This document shows positions 43,192 through 52,172 of a DNA stretch of 64,000 nt, piece by piece; the first letter of the stretch is position 1, and each line of letters starts with the position of its first letter. The position numbers and the translations under genes were made by a program. Source of the DNA: a virus; the IMG/VR virus record IMGVR_UViG_3300034073_005389, positions 124,001 to 188,000 of that record; one strand, written 5' to 3'. The notes beneath the pieces were generated by a model. That model was not told where the DNA came from. It made no database searches and saw only the letters and a program-made list of their open reading frames with translations.

Positions 43192-44196
43192 TCACTTATC
43201 GGCATAAGAGAATACTTTGTCTAATGACATTCCTTTGGTTTCTTCTACTAATTGTAGATTTTTCAGAATATTCATTCTTACTTCTTCATCTGGTGGACCT
43301 ACTTCTTTCACAAATCTAAATCTAGAGGGTCGGCTTTTGATAGAATCATCTATTTTAGTAATATCATTAGCTGTCATAATAAACATAACTTGTTTATAAT
43401 CATTATGAACGCCATCTAATGCATTAATAAAAGAATCAAAAGTAAATTTAACTTGATCATTTTTCATAGCACATTCTCTACCATGAAAATAATTATCAAA
43501 GTCCTCCATTAAAACAATACATCTTTGAGGAATAGTAGAGAACATTAAAGAAATATCTAAGTTATTGTATTCAGGATTTAAATACACTATGTATATGGGC
43601 AAGCAGTATTTTTTGCTTAAATACTTAACAAACTGTGATTTACCATTACCTGGAGGACCGTATAACAAACATCCTGTTTTTCTTTTTTTACCAGACAAAA
43701 CTAATTTTAAATCTTCTTCAATGTCTTGATAAATTGATTTAGACAAATAAATATTAGGATTAGATTCGCAAATCAGCTGCCCTAATCTATCAGATCCTCT
43801 TGGCACTAAAGCCATGATAGAAATAGTACTATCATCTTGATCTGAGCCATCTAACATATTATCAATTTTGCTTCTTTGCCATCTTGGAAAAATAATATAA
43901 GAAACACTTTCTTTACTTTCCCAACCAGTAGTTAGCAATCTTTCATTTTTACCAAAATAAAAAAAACAGCCATTTAAAAAAACTAAAGCTTCATATATTT
44001 CTGGATATTTAGGATCTTTTACTTTATCCTTAGATAAGACCCAAGCTTTAGAATTATTTTTTTTAATTTTATTAATTAATTTTTTACTTATTTCATTATC
44101 TAGTCTATAATTATTTAAAATTAGATACTTAAATACAGCCCAGCTAGAAACAAGAATTGTGCTAACAATACCAATAATAGTTAAAAAACTATTCAT
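43192..44196 (-). CDS. Membrane-anchored BCS1-like AAA+ ATPase
   Basis: A 334-residue protein. An N-terminal membrane helix (about residues 4-27, FLTIIGIVSTILVSSWAVF) is followed by a BCS1-type middle region (about 50-165). The AAA+ module has Walker A GPPGNGKS at 180-187, Walker B IVLMEDFDN, sensor FIMTAND (Asn277) and arginine fingers in RPSRFRF at 289-295. BCS1 proteins form ring translocases for folded proteins in mitochondria; bacterial and viral homologues are less understood. The C-terminal lid is short. It overlaps no gene but lies 3-6 nt from its neighbours, in the same operon as PilY1. Confidence 0.87.
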   Translation of the reverse strand: MNSFLTIIGIVSTILVSSWAVFKYLILNNYRLDNEISKKLINKIKKNNSKAWVLSKDKVKDPKYPEIYEALVFLNGCFFYFGKNERLLTTGWESKESVSYIIFPRWQRSKIDNMLDGSDQDDSTISIMALVPRGSDRLGQLICESNPNIYLSKSIYQDIEEDLKLVLSGKKRKTGCLLYGPPGNGKSQFVKYLSKKYCLPIYIVYLNPEYNNLDISLMFSTIPQRCIVLMEDFDNYFHGRECAMKNDQVKFTFDSFINALDGVHNDYKQVMFIMTANDITKIDDSIKSRPSRFRFVKEVGPPDEEVRMNILKNLQLVEETKGMSLDKVFSYADK

Positions 44197-44199
44197 AAA

Positions 44200-44718
44200 T
44201 CATTCATATCCTTCTGGAATCTTTTCACGTTCAGTTGCTTGTGTGGGAGTATAGCCCAGAATAGTTCGACGTAAACCTGCGGCAATATCTTTATAATGAT
44301 GGTGGCTTTTTATTATTATATCATATTTCTTTTCTAAGACTACTTTACTAGCTCTAGCTTTTGCTAAGCTAATAGAAATTTCATCTACTTCAGGAGATGA
44401 GTTACCAGCCCAAATTTTCATATCTGTAGTAGTCTTACTACCATCAGGAGCTTTATACTCTAAAGATGCTTTGTTTTTAACAGAATTAATTTTAGATTCT
44501 AAATAACCCACTGTTTTTACTATTTTACCTAAATATTCTGTTAGAATATCAGCTCCTCGCAAAGCTTGTTGTTGTAACAATTCTGCATGAGCTAAATCCA
44601 CTGGGTCTGACTCTTGTAAATGTAATAATACTTCTTGAATTTCAGTTAAGTCAAAATTAACAAAATCTTCTTCTAATTCATTTCCTAAAAAATCGCCTAA
44701 TCTTACCTTGCGACTCAT
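44200..44718 (-). CDS. Hypothetical helical protein, possibly UvsY-like
   Basis: A 172-residue helical protein. The part around residues 70-155 (KASLEYKAPDGSKTTTDMKI, an EVDEISISLAKARASKVVLE helix, then HHHYKDIAAGLRR) is reminiscent of UvsY-family recombination mediators in length and helix pattern, but the match is by eye and weak. UvsY loads the RecA-like UvsX onto SSB-coated DNA, and recA lies two genes away. AGGA precedes the ATG. Confidence 0.7.
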   Translation of the reverse strand: MSRKVRLGDFLGNELEEDFVNFDLTEIQEVLLHLQESDPVDLAHAELLQQQALRGADILTEYLGKIVKTVGYLESKINSVKNKASLEYKAPDGSKTTTDMKIWAGNSSPEVDEISISLAKARASKVVLEKKYDIIIKSHHHYKDIAAGLRRTILGYTPTQATEREKIPEGYE

Positions 44719-44728
44719 AAATACATTC

Positions 44729-45088
44729 CTATTTCTTTTTTTGTTTATTATCTATTAAACTTATTTTTTCATCTAATGATTTAATTTTTGAATCTAATTC
44801 TTTTATTTTATCTTTGAATTGAGATACAATATTACTAACCTCTGAATGCGCTGCGCGCAAGTGCTGATGTACCATTACGCTCATTAAAAATAAATAAACT
44901 TCAAAACTAGTTTGGCGCTTGGATGGAGGTTTTAAAAAAATAATAATACCTGCATCGTCTGTCTCAAATAAATCTATGAATAAATCTTCGCCTTTGTTGG
45001 TATTGGTAGTATAAGATTTTACAATCTTTTGATACATCCCCCACTCATCTTCTGTCATATTTACTTTTTTATTATCAATTACTCTCAT
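44729..45088 (-). CDS. Hypothetical protein with C-terminal coiled coil
   Basis: A 119-residue protein. A compact N-terminal half (residues 1-75, including GIIIFLKPPSKRQTSFEVYL) is followed by a heptad-repeat helix (DKIKELDSKIKSLDEKISLI) that should form a coiled coil. GAG lies upstream of the ATG. No family is recognised; the neighbours are replication and recombination genes. Confidence 0.72.
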   Translation of the reverse strand: MRVIDNKKVNMTEDEWGMYQKIVKSYTTNTNKGEDLFIDLFETDDAGIIIFLKPPSKRQTSFEVYLFLMSVMVHQHLRAAHSEVSNIVSQFKDKIKELDSKIKSLDEKISLIDNKQKKK

Positions 45089-45096
45089 ATTTTATC

Positions 45097-45912
45097 TCAA
45101 GACCTTGAAAAACTTCCTTTTCCACGATTTGAACCAGATTCAAAATTTTGCCTAGATTGATTTACCCTGCTGTGCAACTGCTGTAATTTAACTAAATCAG
45201 CCGGATTAGATCCACTTTTAGATTTAGCTCTACTTGCCATATTTAATACTACCGAAGGAATGTCATCATCTATGCTCACATCACCTAAAGATGAAGAAAT
45301 CTCATTTCCATCTAACAAAGACTGCATCTCTAATACTGCATCTGGATCTGCAGATTCTATTAACTCAGGTGATAAAAATTGAGAACTTCCACTTTCATTA
45401 GCCAATAAAGGAGTACCTACTCTTTTAATCTGCTGCGCCAATTTTTTTAAATGCTCTGTTTTTTCAGAAGCATTCTGAAATCCTTCTATTTTGGGCTTTA
45501 CAGCCTCTGCCCTCTTAAAAAATTCATTGGTCTTGTCTTCAGATTGTATTCTTTCTGCCAATACCTCTTGCTCTCCAGCATCTGTCTTTACTTTTACAGT
45601 GAATTTTTTATTTTCTTTTCTTTCCTCAAAATCTTTTTGATCTTCCACTCGCTTAATTTCTTTTAAAGCTTCTTTTGGAACATAATTAATTAATTTTTCA
45701 GAATCTGTTCTAATAAAATTAAAATTAGATAACATCCAATCATTTAACTGATCAGAATAATCTTGCATTTTAACCATAGTGTCATTTAATATTGACAATA
45801 AGTTTTTTAACGCTTCATCCATAATAGACTGCCCACAATATGGGCAAATATTTTGATCAATGGCATGTTTCCATTTAGGATTAATATCTGATTCACATGA
45901 AATGCATTTCAT
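45097..45912 (-). CDS. Zinc-finger helical protein downstream of dnaE
   Basis: About 271 residues from the ATG at 45912, which has AAAGGA 8 nt upstream; the longer frame to 45930 would use TTG. The N-terminus holds a zinc finger (CISCESD ... CPYCGQS). The rest is helical, Lys/Glu-rich and ends in a Ser/Arg/Asn-rich disordered tail (NFESGSNRGKGSFSRS). It follows the polymerase gene by 24 nt and may be a replisome accessory factor; this is positional inference only. Confidence 0.73.
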   Translation of the reverse strand: MKCISCESDINPKWKHAIDQNICPYCGQSIMDEALKNLLSILNDTMVKMQDYSDQLNDWMLSNFNFIRTDSEKLINYVPKEALKEIKRVEDQKDFEERKENKKFTVKVKTDAGEQEVLAERIQSEDKTNEFFKRAEAVKPKIEGFQNASEKTEHLKKLAQQIKRVGTPLLANESGSSQFLSPELIESADPDAVLEMQSLLDGNEISSSLGDVSIDDDIPSVVLNMASRAKSKSGSNPADLVKLQQLHSRVNQSRQNFESGSNRGKGSFSRS

Positions 45913-45936
45913 AAGATTTCCTTTCAACAATATATA

Positions 45937-48900
45937 TCAATCATCTTCTTGTTCAGAATCTAAATCAATTAATCCCTGATCATAAAGATTGTTTTCTATT
46001 TCTTCCAATAAAGAAGATGCTGGCTTATCCATTTCTTTTTTAGCATCTTTCAAAGATACTTTTTTAGATTTTAAATCTTCTGGCAAAGAAGGAGGCGGGG
46101 CTACATTATACATCTTTTCAAAAATAATACCAAGCTCTTGCTCATATATATTAGCCGTTCCAGAAAAATGAATACCCAAACCAACATCAAAAACTACTTT
46201 GTTATGCACCTTCTTTAAGTATTTTTGAAGATCTGCCCACCTATCAGGAAAAATTGTCAAACTACAACGATCCCCATTTCTATCTTCAATTGTAGCCTTA
46301 ATCATAGGCTGACCATAATATTTACTAGTCTCTTTCTTAACCTTAAATTCAAAAAAATCTTTGACAATTCCTTTCATAGAAGGTAATGGCGTTTTTTCTT
46401 TTGCATTTTTTAATTGCCTAATCACAATATGATCATCTTTAAAGAAACTACCATATGCCACTGGCGGCTTACATACAAATGACTCGCCCATATAAAATTG
46501 CTCTAATGCATATTTTTCAGCAATACTCCAGTCTAATTCCTTTGACCATGGATAAATAAACTCTTCCTTAGATGGATCATGCTTTTTGCACCATACCTGT
46601 AGTTTCTTCCTGTAATCCGATACATACAAAAACATAAGCTTGCGAGGTAAGTTGAAACAATCCATCGCCCCAGATGCAATCAATGCCTGTATATTGTTAG
46701 CTCGTACTTTCTTAGAATCTACCCTAACCATAAAATCAAAGAAATTAGTAAAAGGTCTCTTCTCTACAATATCATTAATAGCCTCATCACCAACAAACTT
46801 CAATGCATCCAAACCAGTAATTAATTGATTCTCGCCTACAATAGAATATTGTAACTTAGATTTATTAATGTCTGGTGGTAAAATCTTAATCTTATTGGCT
46901 CGTAACTCCGATTTAATACGCTCAATATTAACTTTAGCGTCTGGAGTATTAGACTTTACCTCTGCCATCAAGTTGGCTAACAAAAATTCAACAGGATAAT
47001 GAGCTTTTAAATAGGCCGTCTTGTAAGAAACCATAGAATATAAAACTGCGTGAGCCGCGTTGAACCCATACGAATTGAAGCCACTTACGACATCTATCCA
47101 TATCCTCTCGGCAATATTTTCATTAATACCATTCTTTACAGAATCTTCGATAAACTCCATTTTCCACTGTTGAACCTTCTTAGGATTCTTACCTTTTTCT
47201 TTAGTAAGTTTTCTAAGGCGATCCGCAGAATGAAGACTCCAACCAGCTATGTCCTGAGCCAAATACATAAGACACTCTTCATATAAGCCAAACCCATAAG
47301 TATTAGCGAAGGCTCGTTTTAAATTAGGGTGTAATAATATTATAGGCTTCTTACCATCTCTGACTTTAATAAAATCATCTCGCATATCGCGAGCAGAAGG
47401 GCGAGCTAAGGCGTTAATGTTGGCTAGATCATTGATACTTCTAGGCTTGATTCTCTTACACAAATCTACTGTTCCACCAGAAGTACCGAACTGGAAGACG
47501 GCAAAAGTATCACCTTTAGAAATTAGTTCATATGTTTTCTCATCATATTCTTCATAGTCTAAACTATCTGGGGGCAAAGGCTTACCTTGTTCTTTAATCA
47601 AGCGATAAGTCTCACCGATAATATCTAAGGTTGACAAGCCAAGAGTATCCATCTTGACCAATCCATTTTCTTCTGCTTTATCTTTATCATACTCTAGTGC
47701 TAGAGCACCATCTTTATCTCGGCGTAGTGGAACCAAACCAGTAAGAGGTCTGGCAGAAATAATAATACCTCCAGCGTGGGTAGACCAAGCACGATATTTA
47801 CCACAAATATCTTTGTACTTTAAGAACTCTGGATATTTCTTACAATACTCGGCAAAGAGTGGTACTTTTTCATAAGCATCATCAATAGAATGAATATCTG
47901 ATGGAATACAATCTGCTACGTCGTTACCTAATTTAATAGCTTCTTCTCTGGAGCCGCCTAGCTCACAGGCTCTAGAAATATCTCGAACATATACTTTTGG
48001 AGTGATGGTGTTAACGTTGGAGACGTGGGCAACATGATCATCTCCGTATTTATGACGAAGATAGTTTTGAACCTTCTCCCTTCCAGAAGGAGCAAAGTCT
48101 AGGTCTATGTCTGGAAAGCTGCTCTTTTCTTTATTATGGAATCTGGCAAAGATAAGATTGTATTTAATAGGATCAGCTTGATGGATTCCTAATAGATAAG
48201 CGATTAAGGAGCCACCGACTGAGCCACGACCTTCACCTACTGGGATATTGTTCTTTCTGGCCCAGTTAACATAATCGGCAACGATTAGCATATAGCTAGA
48301 GAAGCCATGATATTCTAATACATCTAGTTCTTCATTGATTCTGTCGAGATAGAGAGATTTTTCTTCATCGGAAGAAAATTTAATACGAGGGAATTTATTT
48401 TCACAGGCAAAGCGAAGATATTGTTTATCTTCGGATAGTTGTTGGACAAATTCTGGTTGAGAGGAAGACCATTGTAAGAATTGTGGATAATCTAATTCAT
48501 CTTTAACGGGAAAGATAGGAAGTTCTTTACCGGAGGGATTAGAGTATTTAGGATCGATCCAGTTGGGAATTTCGCACATATCAGCGAAGTGTATAGTATT
48601 TTGGCAGATTTGGGTGGCAAATTCTTCACCATAGTTTCTTGAGAAGAAGTTTTTAACTTCCTCACCGGATTTGAGGTAGAAATCTGGTACTGGATATTTG
48701 AGGCGAAAATTGGAATATCTGGGCTGATGAGATCCGATAGAAAGAAGAACATCATGGATATCATGATCTTCTTTATTTAGATAGTGGGCATTGCAGGCGG
48801 GGACGATTTTTACATCATGTTTTTTAGCCAGTTCAATAAGTCTACGGTTAAGGAATTGTTGATCAATTTCGTCATTATAGACATTGGAGCCACGTTTCAT

Positions 48901-49431
48901 GTTATTGGGCTGAACTTCTACGCCTAATTTATCTTGGAAGATTTCTTTTAATTTTAAGAGTGTACGTTCAGCTTCATCAAATTTACCTTTGGTGAGTAAT
49001 TGGCTGATGATACCATTACCGCAGGCGGTGAGGCAGATAAGACCTTCTGAATAAGTTTGAAGTAGGTTCCAATCGATGACGGAATAGACTCTTTTACCGG
49101 AAAAGGAGTTATGATCGAAGCCTTTTTTGTTTAAGGTAAGTAGATTTCTATATCCAATAGCATTAGTTGCTAATAATACTAAATGTCTGAATTTATCTTC
49201 TGGATTTTTATTATCATTTTGAAAATAGCATTCGCAGCCAATAATTAGTTTAACATTGGTATCTTTGGAGACTTTATAGGCTTCCCAGGCGGAGGCGAGG
49301 GTACCATGGTCGGTGATAGCGATGGCTGGATAATCTAATTGTTTAGCTTTATTGAACAGGTTTTTGACGGAGATGGTAGAATCTAGGATAGAGTAATCGG
49401 TTTGATTATGTAGGCTTACGAAAGGTGTCAT
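45937..49431 (-). CDS. dnaE: DNA polymerase III alpha subunit (DnaE type)
   Basis: The 1164-residue replicative C-family polymerase. The PHP domain is at the N-terminus (HNQTDYSILDS, IAITDHGTL). The palm has GEGRGSVGGS at 399-408 and the catalytic PDIDLDF at 440-446 (Asp441, Asp443). The helix-hairpin-helix region (LITGLDALKFVGDEAINDIV) is followed by an OB domain near 1010-1110 and an acidic C-terminus. It is nearly the length of bacterial DnaE. No beta clamp or clamp loader is recognised in this window, so it may use host factors. Base composition shifts within the gene (see findings). Confidence 0.95.
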   Translation of the reverse strand: MTPFVSLHNQTDYSILDSTISVKNLFNKAKQLDYPAIAITDHGTLASAWEAYKVSKDTNVKLIIGCECYFQNDNKNPEDKFRHLVLLATNAIGYRNLLTLNKKGFDHNSFSGKRVYSVIDWNLLQTYSEGLICLTACGNGIISQLLTKGKFDEAERTLLKLKEIFQDKLGVEVQPNNMKRGSNVYNDEIDQQFLNRRLIELAKKHDVKIVPACNAHYLNKEDHDIHDVLLSIGSHQPRYSNFRLKYPVPDFYLKSGEEVKNFFSRNYGEEFATQICQNTIHFADMCEIPNWIDPKYSNPSGKELPIFPVKDELDYPQFLQWSSSQPEFVQQLSEDKQYLRFACENKFPRIKFSSDEEKSLYLDRINEELDVLEYHGFSSYMLIVADYVNWARKNNIPVGEGRGSVGGSLIAYLLGIHQADPIKYNLIFARFHNKEKSSFPDIDLDFAPSGREKVQNYLRHKYGDDHVAHVSNVNTITPKVYVRDISRACELGGSREEAIKLGNDVADCIPSDIHSIDDAYEKVPLFAEYCKKYPEFLKYKDICGKYRAWSTHAGGIIISARPLTGLVPLRRDKDGALALEYDKDKAEENGLVKMDTLGLSTLDIIGETYRLIKEQGKPLPPDSLDYEEYDEKTYELISKGDTFAVFQFGTSGGTVDLCKRIKPRSINDLANINALARPSARDMRDDFIKVRDGKKPIILLHPNLKRAFANTYGFGLYEECLMYLAQDIAGWSLHSADRLRKLTKEKGKNPKKVQQWKMEFIEDSVKNGINENIAERIWIDVVSGFNSYGFNAAHAVLYSMVSYKTAYLKAHYPVEFLLANLMAEVKSNTPDAKVNIERIKSELRANKIKILPPDINKSKLQYSIVGENQLITGLDALKFVGDEAINDIVEKRPFTNFFDFMVRVDSKKVRANNIQALIASGAMDCFNLPRKLMFLYVSDYRKKLQVWCKKHDPSKEEFIYPWSKELDWSIAEKYALEQFYMGESFVCKPPVAYGSFFKDDHIVIRQLKNAKEKTPLPSMKGIVKDFFEFKVKKETSKYYGQPMIKATIEDRNGDRCSLTIFPDRWADLQKYLKKVHNKVVFDVGLGIHFSGTANIYEQELGIIFEKMYNVAPPPSLPEDLKSKKVSLKDAKKEMDKPASSLLEEIENNLYDQGLIDLDSEQEDD

Positions 49432-49446
49432 AATTATCCTTTAGGT

Positions 49447-49452
49447 ATTATA
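49447..49452 (-). promoter_or_regulatory. Candidate -10 element for dnaE
   Basis: Perfect TATAAT on the minus strand, inside TTATTATAATACC, 15 nt before the dnaE start and just after a terminator-like hairpin. The AAAGGA ribosome-binding site follows at once. A clear -35 is not seen. Confidence 0.4.
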
Positions 49453-49469
49453 ATAAATGCAAGTCTTAT

Positions 49470-49497
49470 AAAAAGCACTAAGCCGATGTGGCTTTGC
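49470..49497 (-). terminator. Probable rho-independent terminator
   Basis: On the minus strand GCA-AAGCC pairs with GGCTT-(AG)-TGC around the loop ACATC and runs into TTTTT. It lies about 30 nt after the FtsH-type peptidase gene and before dnaE, separating two transcription units. Confidence 0.5.
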
Positions 49498-49525
49498 ATA
49501 TTATTAGGGAATATAATATAATGGT

Positions 49526-50176
49526 TTACAGACCAAATTTAATTTTTAGAGATTGCTCGTCAATGGTCTCTAAATTTTTAGAAATGTCTTCAATTATTTT
49601 AAATTGTTTTTTCCAAAATTTTTTATTTATACTTTTACGAATTAAAATATTTTTTATATTTTGGAAGGGCAATTTTTTCTTAGCGAATAGGGAGTGAGCG
49701 ATTAAGGAAACATCTGACCAATTATTTTGTAAAACAGATAATATTTCTTTTATTTTTTTCTTTTTAAAGTCGTATCTTTTTTTACCTGGTGGAGCGAGAT
49801 TATGTTTTTTGATGATGGTAGCGGCTGATAAAGTATCATCGGAAGATCCATCTCTTAAAAAGAGTGGAAATTTATCAGAGCCGGATAATGTTTTAAAATG
49901 ATATTTTTCTGCAGTTAGCCCGGCATATTTTATACCGACTTCATTTTCTGCTAAAAATTTTGCAAGATAAGAATCTTTAAATTTAATTGGGTCTGGAATT
50001 TCGTATAGGCAGCAGCCTTCTATACGTTTACTTTGCTTATTATAGGCGATGTATACTTCATATACTTTTGCTTTATGAAGCAGGGCATAGATAACATGTC
50101 CTGCTTCATGGAAGCTGGTGGTGATTAACTCAAATTGTCTAGAAATCTTGGCAAAAAGATCATATTGAGTCATCAT
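49526..50176 (-). CDS. Stand-alone FtsH-type (M41-like) zinc metalloprotease
   Basis: A 216-residue protein. HEAGH at 23-27 provides two zinc ligands and the catalytic Glu. The segment AGLTAEKYHF ... GSSDDTLSAATII (about 85-121) matches the M41 stretch with the third ligand Asp. The C-terminal third is Lys-rich and helical. FtsH normally fuses this domain to a membrane AAA+ ATPase, and neither ATPase nor membrane helix is present here. AAAGGAG lies just before the paired ATGs. It may degrade host or phage proteins alone or pair with an ATPase. Confidence 0.8.
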   Translation of the reverse strand: MMTQYDLFAKISRQFELITTSFHEAGHVIYALLHKAKVYEVYIAYNKQSKRIEGCCLYEIPDPIKFKDSYLAKFLAENEVGIKYAGLTAEKYHFKTLSGSDKFPLFLRDGSSDDTLSAATIIKKHNLAPPGKKRYDFKKKKIKEILSVLQNNWSDVSLIAHSLFAKKKLPFQNIKNILIRKSINKKFWKKQFKIIEDISKNLETIDEQSLKIKFGL

Positions 50177-50204
50177 TATCTCCTTTATTTTAAGGGATAA
50201 TATC

Positions 50205-50480
50205 TTATATTGATAGCAAAAATTGTTCTAAACTATTTATTTTTTGTTCACAATCTATTGCTTTGCATTTGATTTGCAACCTATTAGATCCTAATGGACC
50301 GGTGATTACAAAATCTAAATTATCTACATATAAAATACCTGCCTTAGTAAAGTGTTCTGTTTCTTTAAAACCTGACTTAACAAAAACTTGTAAGATATCT
50401 TTTGTTAAGGGTTGATCTGTTTTAAAAATAAGAGCTTTTTTTCCACAACAAGATTGGATACTATGTCTTTCTACTTTCAT
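50205..50480 (-). CDS. Hypothetical protein
   Basis: A 91-residue protein starting at the ATG at 50480 (MKVERHSIQSCCGKKALIFK). The frame extends to a GTG at 50510, but that start would lie inside the terminator stem, so it is rejected. The protein looks like a small alpha/beta domain; a Cys-Cys pair near residue 10 and a Cys about 20 residues before the end are notable. No Shine-Dalgarno is evident. No family is recognised. Confidence 0.65.
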   Translation of the reverse strand: MKVERHSIQSCCGKKALIFKTDQPLTKDILQVFVKSGFKETEHFTKAGILYVDNLDFVITGPLGSNRLQIKCKAIDCEQKINSLEQFLLSI

Positions 50481-50493
50481 ATTATTATATAAG

Positions 50494-50529
50494 AAAAAAT
50501 AACTAGCCACTGTTTAGTGGCTAGTTATT
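50494..50529 (-). terminator. Rho-independent terminator
   Basis: A 14-bp perfect stem (AATAACTAGCCACT with its complement, 4-nt loop) is followed on the minus strand by a T6 tract. It lies 55 nt downstream of the 104-aa gene and ends the transcript that contains trigger factor. Confidence 0.87.
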
Positions 50530-50583
50530 TAGGTTAATGTTTATTGACTATTCATAGCAAAGTAATATTTATTTATTACTAGA

Positions 50584-50898
50584 TCATTCTTCTGTAGATC
50601 CGCCTACTTCTTCTCCTTTTCCTTCTAGCAAAAAGAGGGCATATTTTACTTTTGCGGTTTGTACTTTCATTGCATCTCGATATGGGGCAGTATATTCTTT
50701 TACTAATTCTTTTGCACCATTTAATTTATGGTCTTGGGTTTTTTCTTTTTCTATATTATAGAGATTACCTTCGCAAGTAAGGATAATTTTCTTTAAATCT
50801 TCTGGAGAAGAAGATTCTGCCATTTCTTTGAATTCTGGGATTTCTTTTAAGATTTTTGCCCATTTAGCTGGAAACACATTTTCTTCTGAATTACTCAT
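50584..50898 (-). CDS. Hypothetical small helical protein
   Basis: A 104-residue helical, charged protein with an acidic, Gly/Glu-rich C-terminus (EGKGEEVGGSTEE). GAGG precedes the ATG. It lies 11 nt after the trigger factor gene and before a strong terminator, so it is co-transcribed with it. No family is recognised. Confidence 0.7.
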   Translation of the reverse strand: MSNSEENVFPAKWAKILKEIPEFKEMAESSSPEDLKKIILTCEGNLYNIEKEKTQDHKLNGAKELVKEYTAPYRDAMKVQTAKVKYALFLLEGKGEEVGGSTEE

Positions 50899-50909
50899 TT
50901 TTACTTACC

Positions 50910-52154
50910 TCATTCTACTACTTTACAATTTTTAAGAACATAATCTAATACGTGTTCATCTTTGATTCTTGACATTAAGACTTGCAAATAGCCCGTATTA
51001 TTCATTTGTGCAATAAGCTCGTCAATAGATCCTTTTTTACTATTAGCCAAATTATTTTTAATAATATCAAAAACTTCTTGGTCTGTTAATTGGGCTTCTG
51101 GTTCAGACTCTCTGATTTTATCTAGGACTAGAGATAGTTTTACATTGCTGGTGGCAATTTCTATATATTTTGCTCGATCTAAGTCATTTAGAGTATCCCA
51201 ATTTACTTTAGCGGTATGTGCTACGTACCTAGCTTCTGAGAGTGCCATCCAGCTAGGCACATTAAAATGGTGATCTTGCACTAAGCGTTTAGCAACAGAT
51301 TCAGTTAAAGAGAGTCTAAATTTATTAGCTACTTGAACTTGTGACAATCCGTTTACATATTCTTTTAATTCTGCAAAAGTAGCTTTTCCTAATTTAGCGG
51401 CTAGATTATCATCCAATGCGCAAGGAATAGATTTAGATCCTGTCACTACAGTAAGTACAAACTTAACAGTCTTACCTGCCATAGAAGGCAATCCATTATC
51501 TGGGACTTTGACAGTAAATTCTCTAGTTTCATTTAGTTTCATGCCTAGTAGATTATTATCAAATTCGGGCAAAGGATTATTGCCTACTGTAACCATTTCT
51601 CCTTCGGCTACAAGGTTTTCATTTTTTTCACCATCTACAAAGCCTTCATAATTTACAATAATATTGTCGCCATTTTGAACAAAATCATTTTCAGTATATG
51701 GAACAGCGTCTCCGAATTTAATTCTTAGATCTTGCATCATACGTTCTGACAATTGGGTGGCGCTTTCTGCTTCATGTGGTTTGGGTATTTCTAGACCTTT
51801 ATAGGTAGAAAGTTCGAAATCTGGTTTGGTATGTAGTTGGAATTCGCAGCTAAATTTGCCATCCATTAAATATGCAGAGGTAAAACTTGGGGCTCCATGA
51901 GGTCTAAGATTTTTTTCAAAAATAGTATTATGAAAAGCTTCTTCTGCCATGGCGCGTTTTAGGGCATCATCAATTTGAGAACGATAATGCATTTTGATTG
52001 CGTCAGTGGAAGCCTTTCCTTTTCTGTATCCTGGAACTGGAGCTTTTTTAAAAGCGTTTAAAACTTCATTTTTTTTATTTAAAAGCTGTTCTGGGTCTGA
52101 ATGATATTGAATTTTTAATTTACATGGTTCAATTTCAGTTACGTGTATTTGCAT
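50910..52154 (-). CDS. tig: Trigger factor-like ribosome-associated chaperone
   Basis: A 414-residue protein with the order of trigger factor domains. The ribosome-binding domain carries the signature PGYRKGKAST at 41-50, equivalent to the GFRxGKxP loop. A PPIase-like domain (NGDNIIVNYEGFVDG ... FDNNLLGMKLNETREFTVKV) and a helical C-terminal chaperone domain follow. Trigger factor binds the ribosomal exit tunnel and shields nascent chains. Retention of the ribosome-binding signature suggests competition with or supplementation of the host factor. GAGG precedes the ATG. Confidence 0.92.
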   Translation of the reverse strand: MQIHVTEIEPCKLKIQYHSDPEQLLNKKNEVLNAFKKAPVPGYRKGKASTDAIKMHYRSQIDDALKRAMAEEAFHNTIFEKNLRPHGAPSFTSAYLMDGKFSCEFQLHTKPDFELSTYKGLEIPKPHEAESATQLSERMMQDLRIKFGDAVPYTENDFVQNGDNIIVNYEGFVDGEKNENLVAEGEMVTVGNNPLPEFDNNLLGMKLNETREFTVKVPDNGLPSMAGKTVKFVLTVVTGSKSIPCALDDNLAAKLGKATFAELKEYVNGLSQVQVANKFRLSLTESVAKRLVQDHHFNVPSWMALSEARYVAHTAKVNWDTLNDLDRAKYIEIATSNVKLSLVLDKIRESEPEAQLTDQEVFDIIKNNLANSKKGSIDELIAQMNNTGYLQVLMSRIKDEHVLDYVLKNCKVVE

Positions 52155-52172
52155 ATATTCCTCTTTATTAAA

